64,000 nucleotides of DNA, from contig CAZMXP010000001.1 of assembly GCA_964570285.1 (NCBI GenBank), positions 1 to 64,000 on the forward strand, given 5' to 3'. Origin of the DNA: CAZMXP01 sp964570285. GTDB taxonomy: Bacteria > Planctomycetota > PLA2. Position numbers and translations under genes: made by a program. Positions 1 to 7,794 of the stretch are shown here, one piece after another; the stretch's first letter is position 1; each line of letters opens with the position of its first letter. The notes under the pieces are model-generated. The model was given only the letters and a program-made list of their open reading frames with translations. It ran no database searches and was not told the origin of the DNA.

Positions 1-2
1 CC

Positions 3-923
3 GCCGCGGCGCCGCCGGCGCGGCGCGGAGGGCGCGGCTCCCTCGACCAGGGCGGCGCGGACGAGGAGCAGGAAGAGGGGGGGCGCCGGGGGCGCTACGA
101 GAAGCCGAAGAGCAACGCCAACGTCTTCCTCGGGATCGCGGGGCTGCTGCTGATCGTCGGCGTGGTCCTCTTCCTCGTGCTCAACAACAAGAAGCCTTCG
201 GAGACGGTGGCGCAGAACCCGCCCCAGACGGGCCCGATAAATCCCGCCTCGACCGGCCCCGGCGAGGATCTCAATCCGGCTCCGCCCTCGGAGATGGGAG
301 CCCCGCCCGCGAAGACCGACCCGGGCGCCGCCCCGGCGAAGCCCCCGACGCCCGCCGGGACCGCCGAGGGTACCGACGGCGCGACCGGCGAGGAGAAGCC
401 GGCCAAGGCCATCGGCGGGAAGCCGAAGGGGACCGAGGGGTTCACGACGCGCTACGACCCGCCGGCCGATCTCGGGCACCTTCCGGACACGGCCGACGAC
501 ATGAAGAAGAAGATCGACGAATGGATCAGCCAGCTCATGGACCCGATGGCAGGGGCCGACTCGCACCGGGCGAAGGACAAGCTGATCGCCGTCGGCAAGC
601 CCGCCTTCCTGCCGCTGCTCGGGGCGATGGCGAAGATCCGCGACAGCATCACCGACGTGGACAGCGACGAGGAGCGGAATCTCGAGTCGAGCCTGATGCT
701 CGCCGACCGCGTGCTGCGCGCGATGGACGGCTATCTCGAGGCGAACAACCGCTCGTCGCTGCGGCCGGGCAGCGAGAAGAAGTACATCGCCTACATCTGC
801 CGCCTGCACTACAAGCGCTGGCTCACCGTCCTGCACGAGATGCCGACGATGCCCGGGCCCTTCGATCCGACGAAGGAGTACGAGCAGGAGAGCGAGGTCT
901 ACTCCGGCAAGGGCGGCAGGTAG
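3..923 (+). CDS. Membrane-anchored protein with Pro-rich linker, 5' end cut off
   Basis: The reading frame is open to the left window edge, so the true start is outside. Visible parts in order: an acidic/arginine-rich cytoplasmic stretch, one transmembrane helix (about nt 120-180, hydrophobic and ending FLVLNN), a long Pro/Ala/Gly linker, and an alpha-helical C-terminal domain of about 150 residues with a HEAT-like segment (GKPAFLPLLGAMAKIRD). The next gene begins 12 nt downstream on the same strand, so the two are probably co-transcribed. This zinc-ribbon or charged head, one helix, linker and helical tail architecture recurs at 34357-35502 and 36677-38554. I do not recognise a named family and assign no function. 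An internal GTG at 162 lies inside the helix and is not a credible start. Confidence 0.6.
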   Translation, partial: AAAPPARRGGRGSLDQGGADEEQEEGGRRGRYEKPKSNANVFLGIAGLLLIVGVVLFLVLNNKKPSETVAQNPPQTGPINPASTGPGEDLNPAPPSEMGAPPAKTDPGAAPAKPPTPAGTAEGTDGATGEEKPAKAIGGKPKGTEGFTTRYDPPADLGHLPDTADDMKKKIDEWISQLMDPMAGADSHRAKDKLIAVGKPAFLPLLGAMAKIRDSITDVDSDEERNLESSLMLADRVLRAMDGYLEANNRSSLRPGSEKKYIAYICRLHYKRWLTVLHEMPTMPGPFDPTKEYEQESEVYSGKGGR

Positions 924-935
924 GGGGCGCGGGGG

Positions 936-1886
936 TTGCGCCTCGGCGAGTTCTACCGGGGCCTCGCGTCGCTCCTGCGCGCCGGCGTCGTGATCCGCGA
1001 CGCGCTGCGGATGCTGCGCGAGAACCGGACGCTCGACGCATCCCTCGGAGAGGCCCTCGAACGCGGCGTCTCGGGAGGCGCACCGCTCTCCGAGGGCCTC
1101 CGGGCAGCGCCCGACCTCTTCCCGGCCGAGGATACGGCGCTGCTCGAAGCGGGCGAGACGACGGGCCGCATCGAGGAGGTTCTGGACCGGCTCGCGGCGC
1201 TGGACGAGGAGCGCCGTCGTCGCGCGCGGGAGGTCGCGGCGCAGTGCTGGGTTCCGCTGCTGAACCTCCATGCGGCGGCCCTGCTGCTCCCGGCCGCGTT
1301 TCTGGGGCTGCACGCCAAGCTCTCGATGGGGAGGTGGCTGGGCACGGTGGTGCTGGTGCTCGGCCCGCTCTACCTGCTCGGGGCGGCCCTCTGGCGCATG
1401 CGCCACAGCGCGAGCGGCCGCGAGCGGCTGGGGCGGTGGATCGAAGCGCTGCCCGGCTTTGGAGCGGCGGCCCGGCACCATCGGCGCGCCCGCTTCGCAG
1501 ACGTGCTGGAGGCGGCCTACGAATCGGGGATCCCGCTCGACCGCGGGCTCGCCCTCGCCGGGCGCGCCGTGGGGAGGCTCGCGACCGCACCGTCGGAACG
1601 CGTCATCCAGCAGGGAGGGACCCTCGTCGCCGCCCTCGCGCCCCTCGGGCTCTTCGCCGCACCCACGCTCGGCACGCTGGCCACGGCGGAGCAGGCGGGC
1701 GACCTCTCGCGGGCGCTGCGCAGGGTCGCTGGCGAGGAGGCGGAGACCGCCGAACGCCGGTTGCGCGCCGCCGCGAACATGCTGGCAAGAGGACTGGGCG
1801 TCGCGGTGCTCCTGATCGCGGTCTTCTTCATCTTCCAGTTCTACGTCCAGTACTACGGGCGGGCGGGCGCGATGCTCACCCGCTGA
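936..1886 (+). CDS. Type II secretion system F (GspF/PilC-like) family protein, short form
   Basis: 316 residues from a TTG start. Two T2SSF-type helical domains are visible. The first covers residues 1-90 and contains the acidic LLEAGETTGRIEEVL segment; the second covers about 175-280 and contains a matching TLATAEQAGDLSRALRRVA. Between them lie two hydrophobic helices (about 108-150), and a last helix is near 283-305 (VAVLLIAVFFIFQFYVQYY). GspF/PilC proteins are the inner-membrane platform of type II secretion and type IV pilus machines and are usually about 400 residues, so this copy is compact. No GspE ATPase, pseudopilin or secretin gene is nearby, so the machine it serves cannot be named. 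Its end overlaps the convergent gene on the minus strand by 11 bp. Confidence 0.7.
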   Translation: MRLGEFYRGLASLLRAGVVIRDALRMLRENRTLDASLGEALERGVSGGAPLSEGLRAAPDLFPAEDTALLEAGETTGRIEEVLDRLAALDEERRRRAREVAAQCWVPLLNLHAAALLLPAAFLGLHAKLSMGRWLGTVVLVLGPLYLLGAALWRMRHSASGRERLGRWIEALPGFGAAARHHRRARFADVLEAAYESGIPLDRGLALAGRAVGRLATAPSERVIQQGGTLVAALAPLGLFAAPTLGTLATAEQAGDLSRALRRVAGEEAETAERRLRAAANMLARGLGVAVLLIAVFFIFQFYVQYYGRAGAMLTR

Positions 1887-2334
1887 ACTCGTAGCGCTGG
1901 GGCGCGAGCCCGAGCAGGCGCCGCAGCGCCTCCGCGGCGGCCAGCGTCTCCAGCACCGGCGTCACGGCCCCCGCGCCCCCCCGCTGCGGCTCGACGCCGA
2001 GGAGAAGCCTGCCCTGCACGACGCCGCCCCAGAGCCGAGGCCCCTCCGCCGAGCCGTAGGCGGAGCCGTCCCCGAGGTCGAGCACGAGGTCCGCGGCGTC
2101 ACCCGGCGAGGCGCCCTCCATGCGGAAGGAGGGGTCGTGGGACGCGAGCGAGGGGAGCGGGCCGGTCAAGAGCAGGCGACCTAGGCCCGAGGCGGCGAGG
2201 TAGGTCGCGCAGAGCGGCGCCCGGCCGTGGAGGAGCAGCGACGCGCGAAGAAGCCGCTCTTGGCCCGCTCCCCCCACCGGCGCGAGCAGGACCTGCCGCG
2301 CGTAGCGACGGACCTGCTCCGGGGCGAGGCTCAG
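1876..2334 (-). CDS. Degenerate ThiF/HesA (E1-like) family protein
   Basis: About 152 residues. The N-terminus RRYARQVLLAPVGGAGQERL matches the helix that opens ThiF/MoeB/HesA proteins. The glycine-rich nucleotide loop that should follow (GAGGLG in the family) is replaced by HGRAPL, although the next helix AASGLGRLLL is kept. The family adenylates the C-terminal Gly-Gly of ubiquitin-like sulfur carriers; this copy lacks the loop, the Arg/Lys residues and the CxxC zinc ligands, so it is unlikely to adenylate anything. Start chosen: a CTG whose TG overlaps the TGA of the upstream NIL gene (CTGA), because the family homology begins right there and no ATG/GTG/TTG is available in frame. The start is uncertain. 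Translation would be coupled to the NIL gene. Confidence 0.55.
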   Translation of the reverse strand: MSLAPEQVRRYARQVLLAPVGGAGQERLLRASLLLHGRAPLCATYLAASGLGRLLLTGPLPSLASHDPSFRMEGASPGDAADLVLDLGDGSAYGSAEGPRLWGGVVQGRLLLGVEPQRGGAGAVTPVLETLAAAEALRRLLGLAPQRYEFSG

Positions 2335-2570
2335 AGGCGGATCTCGTCGACCGCTTCCACCTGAACACCCTTCTCGCGAAGGTAGGTGATCGCGGAGGCG
2401 ACCTTGGCGTCCTCGCCGTCGAACTCGTAGCCGAGGATCGCGCTGTCCTCGGAAATCGTCCCCGCCACGATGTTGGGGATGATGTCGAAGCGCGTGATCA
2501 GGTTGTAGTTCCACGGCTCCCGGACGAGGTCCTTCGGGAAGGTGATGATGAACTTCTTCTTGCTCCTCAT
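2331..2570 (-). CDS. NIL-domain protein
   Basis: 79 residues, ATG start. It is a single NIL domain (ferredoxin-like alpha/beta fold): an N-terminal strand KKKFIITFPKDLVREP, a helix, then ILGYEFDGEDAKVASAITYL and a C-terminal strand VQVEAVDEI. NIL domains are found at the C-terminus of methionine ABC transporter ATPases and as free proteins near thiocarboxylate-type sulfur carriers and homocysteine-forming proteins. Here it is a stand-alone copy overlapping a degenerate ThiF-like gene, which fits a sulfur-relay or sulfur-amino-acid role, but that is inference. An inverted repeat (2622-2701) lies upstream, between this gene and the glutamate-synthase-like gene. Confidence 0.7.
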   Translation of the reverse strand: MRSKKKFIITFPKDLVREPWNYNLITRFDIIPNIVAGTISEDSAILGYEFDGEDAKVASAITYLREKGVQVEAVDEIRL

Positions 2571-2621
2571 CGGGCCTCTAGCCTAGCCCAGATGCCCGGG
2601 CGACGCACCGGAATTCGCGGG

Positions 2622-2701
2622 GCCAGGCTCATTAGTTCCGCTCTGGGCGGGCCTTCCGGCGTGTAAAGCCGCCCTTACAGAGCGGTACTAATGAGCCAGG
2701 C
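2622..2701. repeat. Imperfect long inverted repeat overlapping a stop codon
   Basis: Left arm 2622-2645 and right arm 2678-2701 are complementary at 23 of 24 positions. An inner GGGCGG/CCGCCC pair (2645-2650 with about 2669-2674) extends the stem. The TAG stop of the glutamate-synthase-like gene (complement of 2688-2690) lies inside the right arm. On the leftward transcript it would form a large hairpin between that gene and the NIL gene. There is no T-run, so it may stabilise the mRNA 3' end or be a small mobile palindrome rather than a simple terminator. Confidence 0.6.
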
Positions 2702-4223
2702 TCGGATCGACGCGGCTCGGATCGACGCTCTTGAACGCGGGGGTCCGGTCGGGGGCGTACTGCTTCTTGTCGTAGCCGAAGATCTCGTGGAGCGTCTTGA
2801 AGATGTTGGGGCCTGCGCTCACCTCGATGTCATGGGGCGTGAACATCCCGGGGTGGGGATAGCCCGCGGCGTACGTGACGCTCATGACCTCGCCGCGGAA
2901 CGCGTCGAAGTAGCCGGCGAGCCGGTCGGCGTTCACCTCCGGCACGAGGCCCCGCTGCAGCCAGCGGCTGTGCGTCGCCACGCCGCTGGGGCAGTGGTCG
3001 GTGTGGCACTTCATCGCCTGGATGCAGCCGATGCTGAGCATCGCCTCGCGCGCGACATTGACGAGGTCGCACCCCATCGCCATCGCGAGGATGGCACGGT
3101 CGGGGAAGCCGAGCTTGCCCGCGCCGATCCAGACGAGGTCGTCGGCGAGGCCCGCCTCCTGGAAGATCCGGTAGACCCGGGCGAAGCCGAGCTTGAAGGG
3201 CAGCGCGACGTGGTCCGCGAACGTCAGCGGCGCCGCGCCGGTGCCCCCCTCCCCGCCGTCGATCGTGATGAAGTCCGGCCCCTGGCCCGTGGCCTTCATC
3301 CTCGCCGCCAGGTCATGCCACTCCTCGAGATGGCCGATCGCCGACTTGATCCCGACCGGCAGCCCCGTCGCGTCGGCGATCCGCTCCACAAAGTCGAGCA
3401 TCCCGTCGACGTCGCGGAAGGCCGAGTGCTGGCTCGGCGAGAGCACGTCCTTCCCGATCGGCACGCCCCGGGCCGCGGCGATCTCCGCCGTCACCTTGGC
3501 CGCGGGGAGCACGCCCCCCTTGCCGGGCTTCGCCCCCTGGCTCAGCTTGACCTCGATCATGCGGATCTGCGGCACCTCCGCGACGGTCGCCTTCAGCCGC
3601 TCGAGATCGAAGCCGCCGTCGGGAGCCCGGGCGCCGAAGTATCCCGTGCCGAGCTGCCAGCAGACGTCGGCCCCGAGGCGGTGGTACTTCGAGACCCCGC
3701 CCTCGCCCGTGTTGTGGAAGCAGCCGGCCTTCTTCGCTCCCAGATTCAACGCCGCAATCGCGTTCTGGCCGAGCGCGCCGAAGCTCATCGCGCTGACGTT
3801 GAAGACGGAGGGCGGCCGCCACGCGTGCTTGCGCCCGCGGGGGCCGCCGACGATCTTGGCGCAGGGGATCTCGCAGTGCTGCCCCTTCACGTTGCCCGTG
3901 CCCGACGCGAGCGGGTGCCCGAAGACCGAGTGCTTGATGATCGGGTAGCCGATCGCGTAGAGCTCCTCGTCGGTGCCGAACCCGAAGTAGTTGTTCTTGC
4001 GGTCGGACGAGTGGTAGATCCACTCCCGCTCGAGCCGGTTGAAGGGGCGCTCCTCCCGGTTGTGGGCCACGATGTACTGCCGCAGTTCCGGCCCGATCCG
4101 GATCAGCCAGTAGCGCAGGTGCCCGAGCACGGGGAAGTTGCGCAGGATGCTGTTCTTGCGCTGGAAGAAGTCGTAGGCGGCCACGAGGCCGAGCAGACCG
4201 AGCGTGATCCAGAGCCAGAGCAT
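2688..4223 (-). CDS. FMN-binding glutamate-synthase-like family protein (GltB2-like)
   Basis: 511 residues, ATG start. An N-terminal hydrophobic helix (MLWLWITLGLLGLVAAYDFF) is followed by the glutamate synthase FMN/TIM-barrel domain: GGEGGTGAAP for flavin phosphate binding, and a Cys-rich GCIQAMKCHTDHCPSGVAT that matches the 3Fe-4S ligand region of GltB. The glutaminase and beta-helix domains of full GltB are absent. Family members of this size are membrane-linked FMN oxidoreductases annotated as glutamate synthase-like; their physiological reaction is not settled. It is separated by about 70 bp from the upstream ThiF-like gene, and its stop codon sits inside the inverted repeat. Confidence 0.85.
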   Translation of the reverse strand: MLWLWITLGLLGLVAAYDFFQRKNSILRNFPVLGHLRYWLIRIGPELRQYIVAHNREERPFNRLEREWIYHSSDRKNNYFGFGTDEELYAIGYPIIKHSVFGHPLASGTGNVKGQHCEIPCAKIVGGPRGRKHAWRPPSVFNVSAMSFGALGQNAIAALNLGAKKAGCFHNTGEGGVSKYHRLGADVCWQLGTGYFGARAPDGGFDLERLKATVAEVPQIRMIEVKLSQGAKPGKGGVLPAAKVTAEIAAARGVPIGKDVLSPSQHSAFRDVDGMLDFVERIADATGLPVGIKSAIGHLEEWHDLAARMKATGQGPDFITIDGGEGGTGAAPLTFADHVALPFKLGFARVYRIFQEAGLADDLVWIGAGKLGFPDRAILAMAMGCDLVNVAREAMLSIGCIQAMKCHTDHCPSGVATHSRWLQRGLVPEVNADRLAGYFDAFRGEVMSVTYAAGYPHPGMFTPHDIEVSAGPNIFKTLHEIFGYDKKQYAPDRTPAFKSVDPSRVDPSLAH

Positions 4224-4295
4224 GGAGCCTCCCGCGCCAGTTTACGGAGGCGGAGTGGCGCGATCGGCCGGGCCACACCCCCTGCCCTCGCGCGC

Positions 4296-4949
4296 CTAGC
4301 CCAGGCGCCGGGCCGACGCGGGGGATCGCGTGCAGCGACACCCGGGCGCCGGGTCGAGGCGCGCGCGTCGCAGGCGGCCCGAGGCGAGATCCACGAACAG
4401 CACCCCCGGCGGCCTCTCCTCCCCGGCCAGCAGCGCCAGCACCTCCGCCGCCGCGAGCGCCGCGACGAGACCGGCTACCGGCCCGAAGATGCCCGTCACG
4501 CGGCACTCGTCGGTCGCGGCATCCGGCGGCACCGGCAGCAGGCAGCGCAGGCAGGGACCACCGGGGCGTACCAAGAGCACCTGCCCCGAGAACCCCGCCG
4601 CCCCCGCATGGACGAGCGGCACCTCCGCCGCGACGCAGAGGTCGTTGATCCGGTACTTGTCGGCGAAGTTGTCGGTCCCGTCGACGACGCAGGCGCGCCC
4701 GGTGACGAGGTCGGCGCCGTTGCCGTCGCCCAGCCTGACCGCGAGCGCCTCCACGCCCAACCGCTCCGCGGCGACCTCCGCCTTCAAGCGTCCCAGGTCC
4801 CCGTCGGTGAAAAGGATCTGGCGGTGGAGATTCTCCAGCGCGACCGCGTCGGGATCGACGACCGTGACCCCCCCCACCCCCGCCTCGCGCAGGATCCGGA
4901 GCACCGGTGCCCCGATGCCGCCCGCACCCACGACCAGCACCGACCTCAT
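4296..4949 (-). CDS. ThiF/MoeB/HesA family adenylyltransferase
   Basis: 217 residues. It has intact E1-like hallmarks: GAGGIG nucleotide loop at residues 8-13, ENLHRQ with the catalytic arginine, VDGTDNFADKYRIND, a CLRC zinc half-site, an ECRVTG segment with a candidate catalytic cysteine, and a second Cys pair (CRC) near the C-terminus. Enzymes of this family activate the C-terminal glycine of ThiS, MoaD or a similar carrier with ATP. The N-terminal helix preceding the loop is missing compared with ThiF/MoeB, so the protein is slightly short. The ATG overlaps the upstream stop as ATGA. It could serve the ThiS encoded at 45977-46177, since no other intact ThiF is in the window, but that link is inference. 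Confidence 0.85.
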   Translation of the reverse strand: MRSVLVVGAGGIGAPVLRILREAGVGGVTVVDPDAVALENLHRQILFTDGDLGRLKAEVAAERLGVEALAVRLGDGNGADLVTGRACVVDGTDNFADKYRINDLCVAAEVPLVHAGAAGFSGQVLLVRPGGPCLRCLLPVPPDAATDECRVTGIFGPVAGLVAALAAAEVLALLAGEERPPGVLFVDLASGRLRRARLDPAPGCRCTRSPASARRLG

Positions 4950-5551
4950 CGCCGCCCGAGCCTGCACAGGAGTGCGACGAGCGCGGTCTTCCATGCGTAC
5001 GCACCGAGGCCCGCGAGCGGGACGCCATGCATCGACTCCGCGGTCTGGTTGGACGTGTAGAGCGCCTTTGCATGGAGCCAGTCGAAGCCGAGGGTGACGG
5101 AACAGGCCGCCGAAGGGTTCAGGTGGAAAGCCAGCGAGGCGCTGGCTTTCCTGAAGGACGAGGCGGGCAAGAACCATTGGTCCCACCAGAAGAGGGTGGA
5201 GAGTAGGAGGAGCGCGAGGAGGGAGATGAGTATCTGCGCCACGCCGCCTCGTAGCACATGGGCGAAGGAGGCTAGGGCGTAGGCGAAGAGGCCGGCGAAC
5301 AGGCCGCAGGCGATGGCGGGGAGCAGGGGACCGCCGCACAGCGGCACGACGAGCGCCCCCGCGCCCCCCAAGGAGAGTGCGAGCGGCGCCGGGCGCGACC
5401 CGAAGGAGGGCCCCACGCAGGCCGCATAGACCAGGAGCAGAAGTGTCGCCGCGAAGGCCGCCGCGGGGCCCTCCCCGGGCGAGATCGCATGGCGGACGAA
5501 GGGCAGCGCGAGCAGCGCACCGCCGGCCACCGCGAGCGCCGCCGCCCTCAC
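4946..5551 (-). CDS. Integral membrane protein of unknown function
   Basis: 201 residues from a GTG that overlaps the upstream stop codon (GTGA). Four to five hydrophobic helices occupy the first 130 residues (AAALAVAGGALLALPF, AAAFAATLLLLVYAACV, ALVVPLCGGPLLPAIACGLF, QILISLLALLLLSTLFWW). A non-membrane stretch of about 45 residues follows, and then a last helix. Cys and aromatic residues do not form an obvious motif. It sits between a secreted prenyltransferase-toroid protein and a ThiF/MoeB-like enzyme, with a 4-base overlap to each, so translation of all three is coupled. I do not recognise the family. Confidence 0.7.
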   Translation of the reverse strand: MRAAALAVAGGALLALPFVRHAISPGEGPAAAFAATLLLLVYAACVGPSFGSRPAPLALSLGGAGALVVPLCGGPLLPAIACGLFAGLFAYALASFAHVLRGGVAQILISLLALLLLSTLFWWDQWFLPASSFRKASASLAFHLNPSAACSVTLGFDWLHAKALYTSNQTAESMHGVPLAGLGAYAWKTALVALLCRLGRR

Positions 5552-6705
5552 TTCGCGCCGCCGGCGATCTCCGTGAGCGCGATCGTCGCGTAGGCGGTCG
5601 CGATCAGCGGATCGCCCTCGTCCCAGCGCGGCGACTGCGCGTTCGCCCACGAGCCGTCCGCCGACTGCCGCTTCGCGATCGCCGCGGACAGATCCGTGCG
5701 CCAGTCGCGCGGGCCCCCGGGCGTCTCGAGCTTGTCGATGCCCGCGACCCGGAGCGCCTTCGCGGCGGTCATGTAGTAGTAGAAGAGCCCCCAGTAGGGC
5801 GCCTCCTTCTGCACCTTCGCGATGTCGTCGAAGCCGGGGTTGGCCTCCCAGCCGTAGTTCGCGGCGAGCCACTCGACCGCCGCCTTCACGCGCGCGTCCT
5901 CTCTCGGCAGGCCCGCGAGCAGGTAGCACTTGAGCAGCGCGTAGGTCATCGAGCCGTAGCCGCGGGGCGTGTAGGTGCCGTCCGGCAGGCGGCGCAGTCC
6001 GGCCTTGCTGACGCCGGGCTCGTACCCGGCGGAACCGTCGTTGCCCGGCACCACTTTCACCTTGCCGAGGTCCTTGTCCTCCATCTCGTAGGCCGCCCCC
6101 TCGTTCGCCGCGTTCTCGCTGCGGTTCTGCGCGCGCTCGAGGAAGGCAAGCGCGCGCTGCATCGCGGGATGGTCCTCGGGGATGCCCGCGGTGCGCAGCG
6201 CCTCGATCGCGAACTGCGCGTTCGAAAGGTCGGCGCCCTTGCTGCTGTTGTAGCCGAAGCCGCCGTCGGTGCGCCCCTCGCCCTTGCGCTGCAGCGTCAG
6301 CAGGAACTGCGCCATGCGGTCGCGCGCGGCGGCGTGGGCGGGATCGTTGACGATGCCGAGCGCCATCAGCGTCGCGCTCGTGTAGTAGTTCTCGTAGCTC
6401 GACATGCCGCCGGTGTCGATCGCCCCGTCCTCGCGCTGGCACTTGAGCAGGAAGGCGCAGGCCGACTTCACGAGCGGGTCGGTGAGCCGCTGCGCCGGCG
6501 GAAGCGCCGCCGCGACCGGCGCGAGCGCCAGCGCCGTGTGCGCGGGGCTCGGAACCACCTTGCCGTCGGGCAACTTCGTCGTCCAGAGGCCATCCTTGCT
6601 CTGCGCGCGCAGCCACGCGACGCCCTTCGCGAGGGCGCTCTCCTCGGCGCGCAGGGCGGCCGGGATCAGGGCGAGAACGAGCAGCAGGCGTGTGATCATG
6701 GTCAT
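5548..6705 (-). CDS. Secreted prenyltransferase/squalene-cyclase-repeat protein
   Basis: 385 residues with a signal peptide (MITRLLLVLALIPAALRA). The mature part consists of alpha-alpha toroid repeats as in prenyltransferases and squalene-hopene cyclases, with repeat cores such as QREDGAIDTGG, TDGGFGYNSSKGADLSNAQF and YGSMTYALLKCYL. The catalytic DxDD motif of squalene-hopene cyclases is not visible, and the protein is exported and short (cyclases are about 630 residues), so it is probably a toroid scaffold or binding protein rather than a terpene cyclase. Such proteins are abundant in Planctomycetota. First gene of a three-gene overlapping run (5548-5551 and 4946-4949 overlaps). Confidence 0.75.
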   Translation of the reverse strand: MTMITRLLLVLALIPAALRAEESALAKGVAWLRAQSKDGLWTTKLPDGKVVPSPAHTALALAPVAAALPPAQRLTDPLVKSACAFLLKCQREDGAIDTGGMSSYENYYTSATLMALGIVNDPAHAAARDRMAQFLLTLQRKGEGRTDGGFGYNSSKGADLSNAQFAIEALRTAGIPEDHPAMQRALAFLERAQNRSENAANEGAAYEMEDKDLGKVKVVPGNDGSAGYEPGVSKAGLRRLPDGTYTPRGYGSMTYALLKCYLLAGLPREDARVKAAVEWLAANYGWEANPGFDDIAKVQKEAPYWGLFYYYMTAAKALRVAGIDKLETPGGPRDWRTDLSAAIAKRQSADGSWANAQSPRWDEGDPLIATAYATIALTEIAGGAK

Positions 6706-6806
6706 GGGACCATTCTAATCGCGTGCCACAGGGACGCGGGTTGCGGGGGGGCGCGGGGGGGCAGGTGCGCTGTCGCCCCAGACGACAGGCTCTGTCGCGG
6801 CGCTGC

Positions 6807-7787
6807 TCAGCGCGGCAAGAGGCGCAGCTCGACCGGCCCGCTGATGCTGTGCTGCGCGCCGCCGGCGCCGTTGTGGATCGCCACCGCGAACCGGTGCGGC
6901 AGCCGCGCATCGCCGAGAGGCTGATCGTCGCGGTTCCCGGTATGGAGCGCGCGGGCGAGTTCGAGGATCCAGGCGCCGCGGACGTAGCGCGCCGAAGCTT
7001 CGATGTCGCCGCGGCTCCCCTTCATGGGCCGCAGGATGTCCATCGCCACCTGCCAGCCGATGTTCATCTCGGGGTCGAGCTTCGTGATCCAGTCCCCGGG
7101 CAGCTCGTTCACGTTGCTGGGCCAGAGGAAGCGCCGCGAGTCGACGCTGACACGGAAGGGGACGTACTTCGGCGCGAACTCCCTCTCGCGCAGGTTCGGG
7201 TAGTTGTCGGAGTCCTCCGGCTGGCTGTCCCCTCGCAGCCGCTGGTTCGCGCCTGCGGGCAGCCACATGTCGCGCGCCTGGTTGTGCGGCCTTGTCTGCT
7301 GCGCGCGCCAGGACCAGAAGTCCACGAACCCTTCAGCGGCGTCGTAGCGGTGCCTGCCGTCGTGGCAGTAGAGCGCGCACCCCTGCTCGCGGAAGAGTTC
7401 GCGGTCGCGGTCGGGGGCCCAGCAGATTCCGAACCCGTCCTCGTCGTCGTGGGCGACCCACTTCCGCTCGCTCGTGAACTCGTAGTAGCGGCCCGTCGTC
7501 AGCTCCGGGTCCTGCCAGATCGCGAAGAGGTAGAGGCGCTCCTCGTCGTAGGCCGCCTTCAGGTGGACGCGGTCGGGGCCGGGCCCGGTGAGCGGAAGCA
7601 CGATCTCCCTGGCCCGCGCCCAGACCGGCTCCCCGGTAGCGCCGTCGAGCACCACGACCTCGCCCGGAAGCGTCGGCACCGCGTCGAGACGGGGGTTCTG
7701 GGCCGGATCGGCGGCCTTGCCCCCCCCCGCCCCCCCACATCCCGCGAGAAAGAGGGCGATGGCAAGCGCGAGACGCATCCGTACCAT
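6807..7787 (-). CDS. Ethylbenzene-dehydrogenase-related haem-binding lipoprotein
   Basis: About 326 residues. Start MVRMRLALAIALFLAGCGG gives a lipobox (LAGC), so the product is likely a lipoprotein. The body resembles the EB_dh/cytochrome c-552 haem-binding domain: PVWARAREIVLPLTG, DEERLYLFAIWQDPE, then DDEDGFGICWAP. A Cys-x3-Cys-His motif (CALYCH) lies about 150 residues in and is a candidate covalent haem site with one more spacer residue than the usual CxxCH. The domain normally binds b-type haem in electron-transfer subunits. The gene is divergent from the esterase gene, with only 7 bp between the two start codons, and no partner molybdenum enzyme is nearby. The second ATG (7778) is an alternative start. 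Confidence 0.7.
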   Translation of the reverse strand: MVRMRLALAIALFLAGCGGAGGGKAADPAQNPRLDAVPTLPGEVVVLDGATGEPVWARAREIVLPLTGPGPDRVHLKAAYDEERLYLFAIWQDPELTTGRYYEFTSERKWVAHDDEDGFGICWAPDRDRELFREQGCALYCHDGRHRYDAAEGFVDFWSWRAQQTRPHNQARDMWLPAGANQRLRGDSQPEDSDNYPNLREREFAPKYVPFRVSVDSRRFLWPSNVNELPGDWITKLDPEMNIGWQVAMDILRPMKGSRGDIEASARYVRGAWILELARALHTGNRDDQPLGDARLPHRFAVAIHNGAGGAQHSISGPVELRLLPR

Positions 7788-7794
7788 CTTAGAC

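Noticed and set aside
2691..5060. Long plus-strand open frame (about 789 codons)
   Set aside because: It is antisense to the glutamate-synthase-like and ThiF genes, is very rich in Arg/Ala/Val/Asp as expected from high-GC shadow frames, and has no domain.
5552..6910. Upstream extension of the membrane protein frame over the toroid gene
   Set aside because: Arg-rich shadow of the prenyltransferase-like gene; the coupled GTG at 5551 is the natural start.
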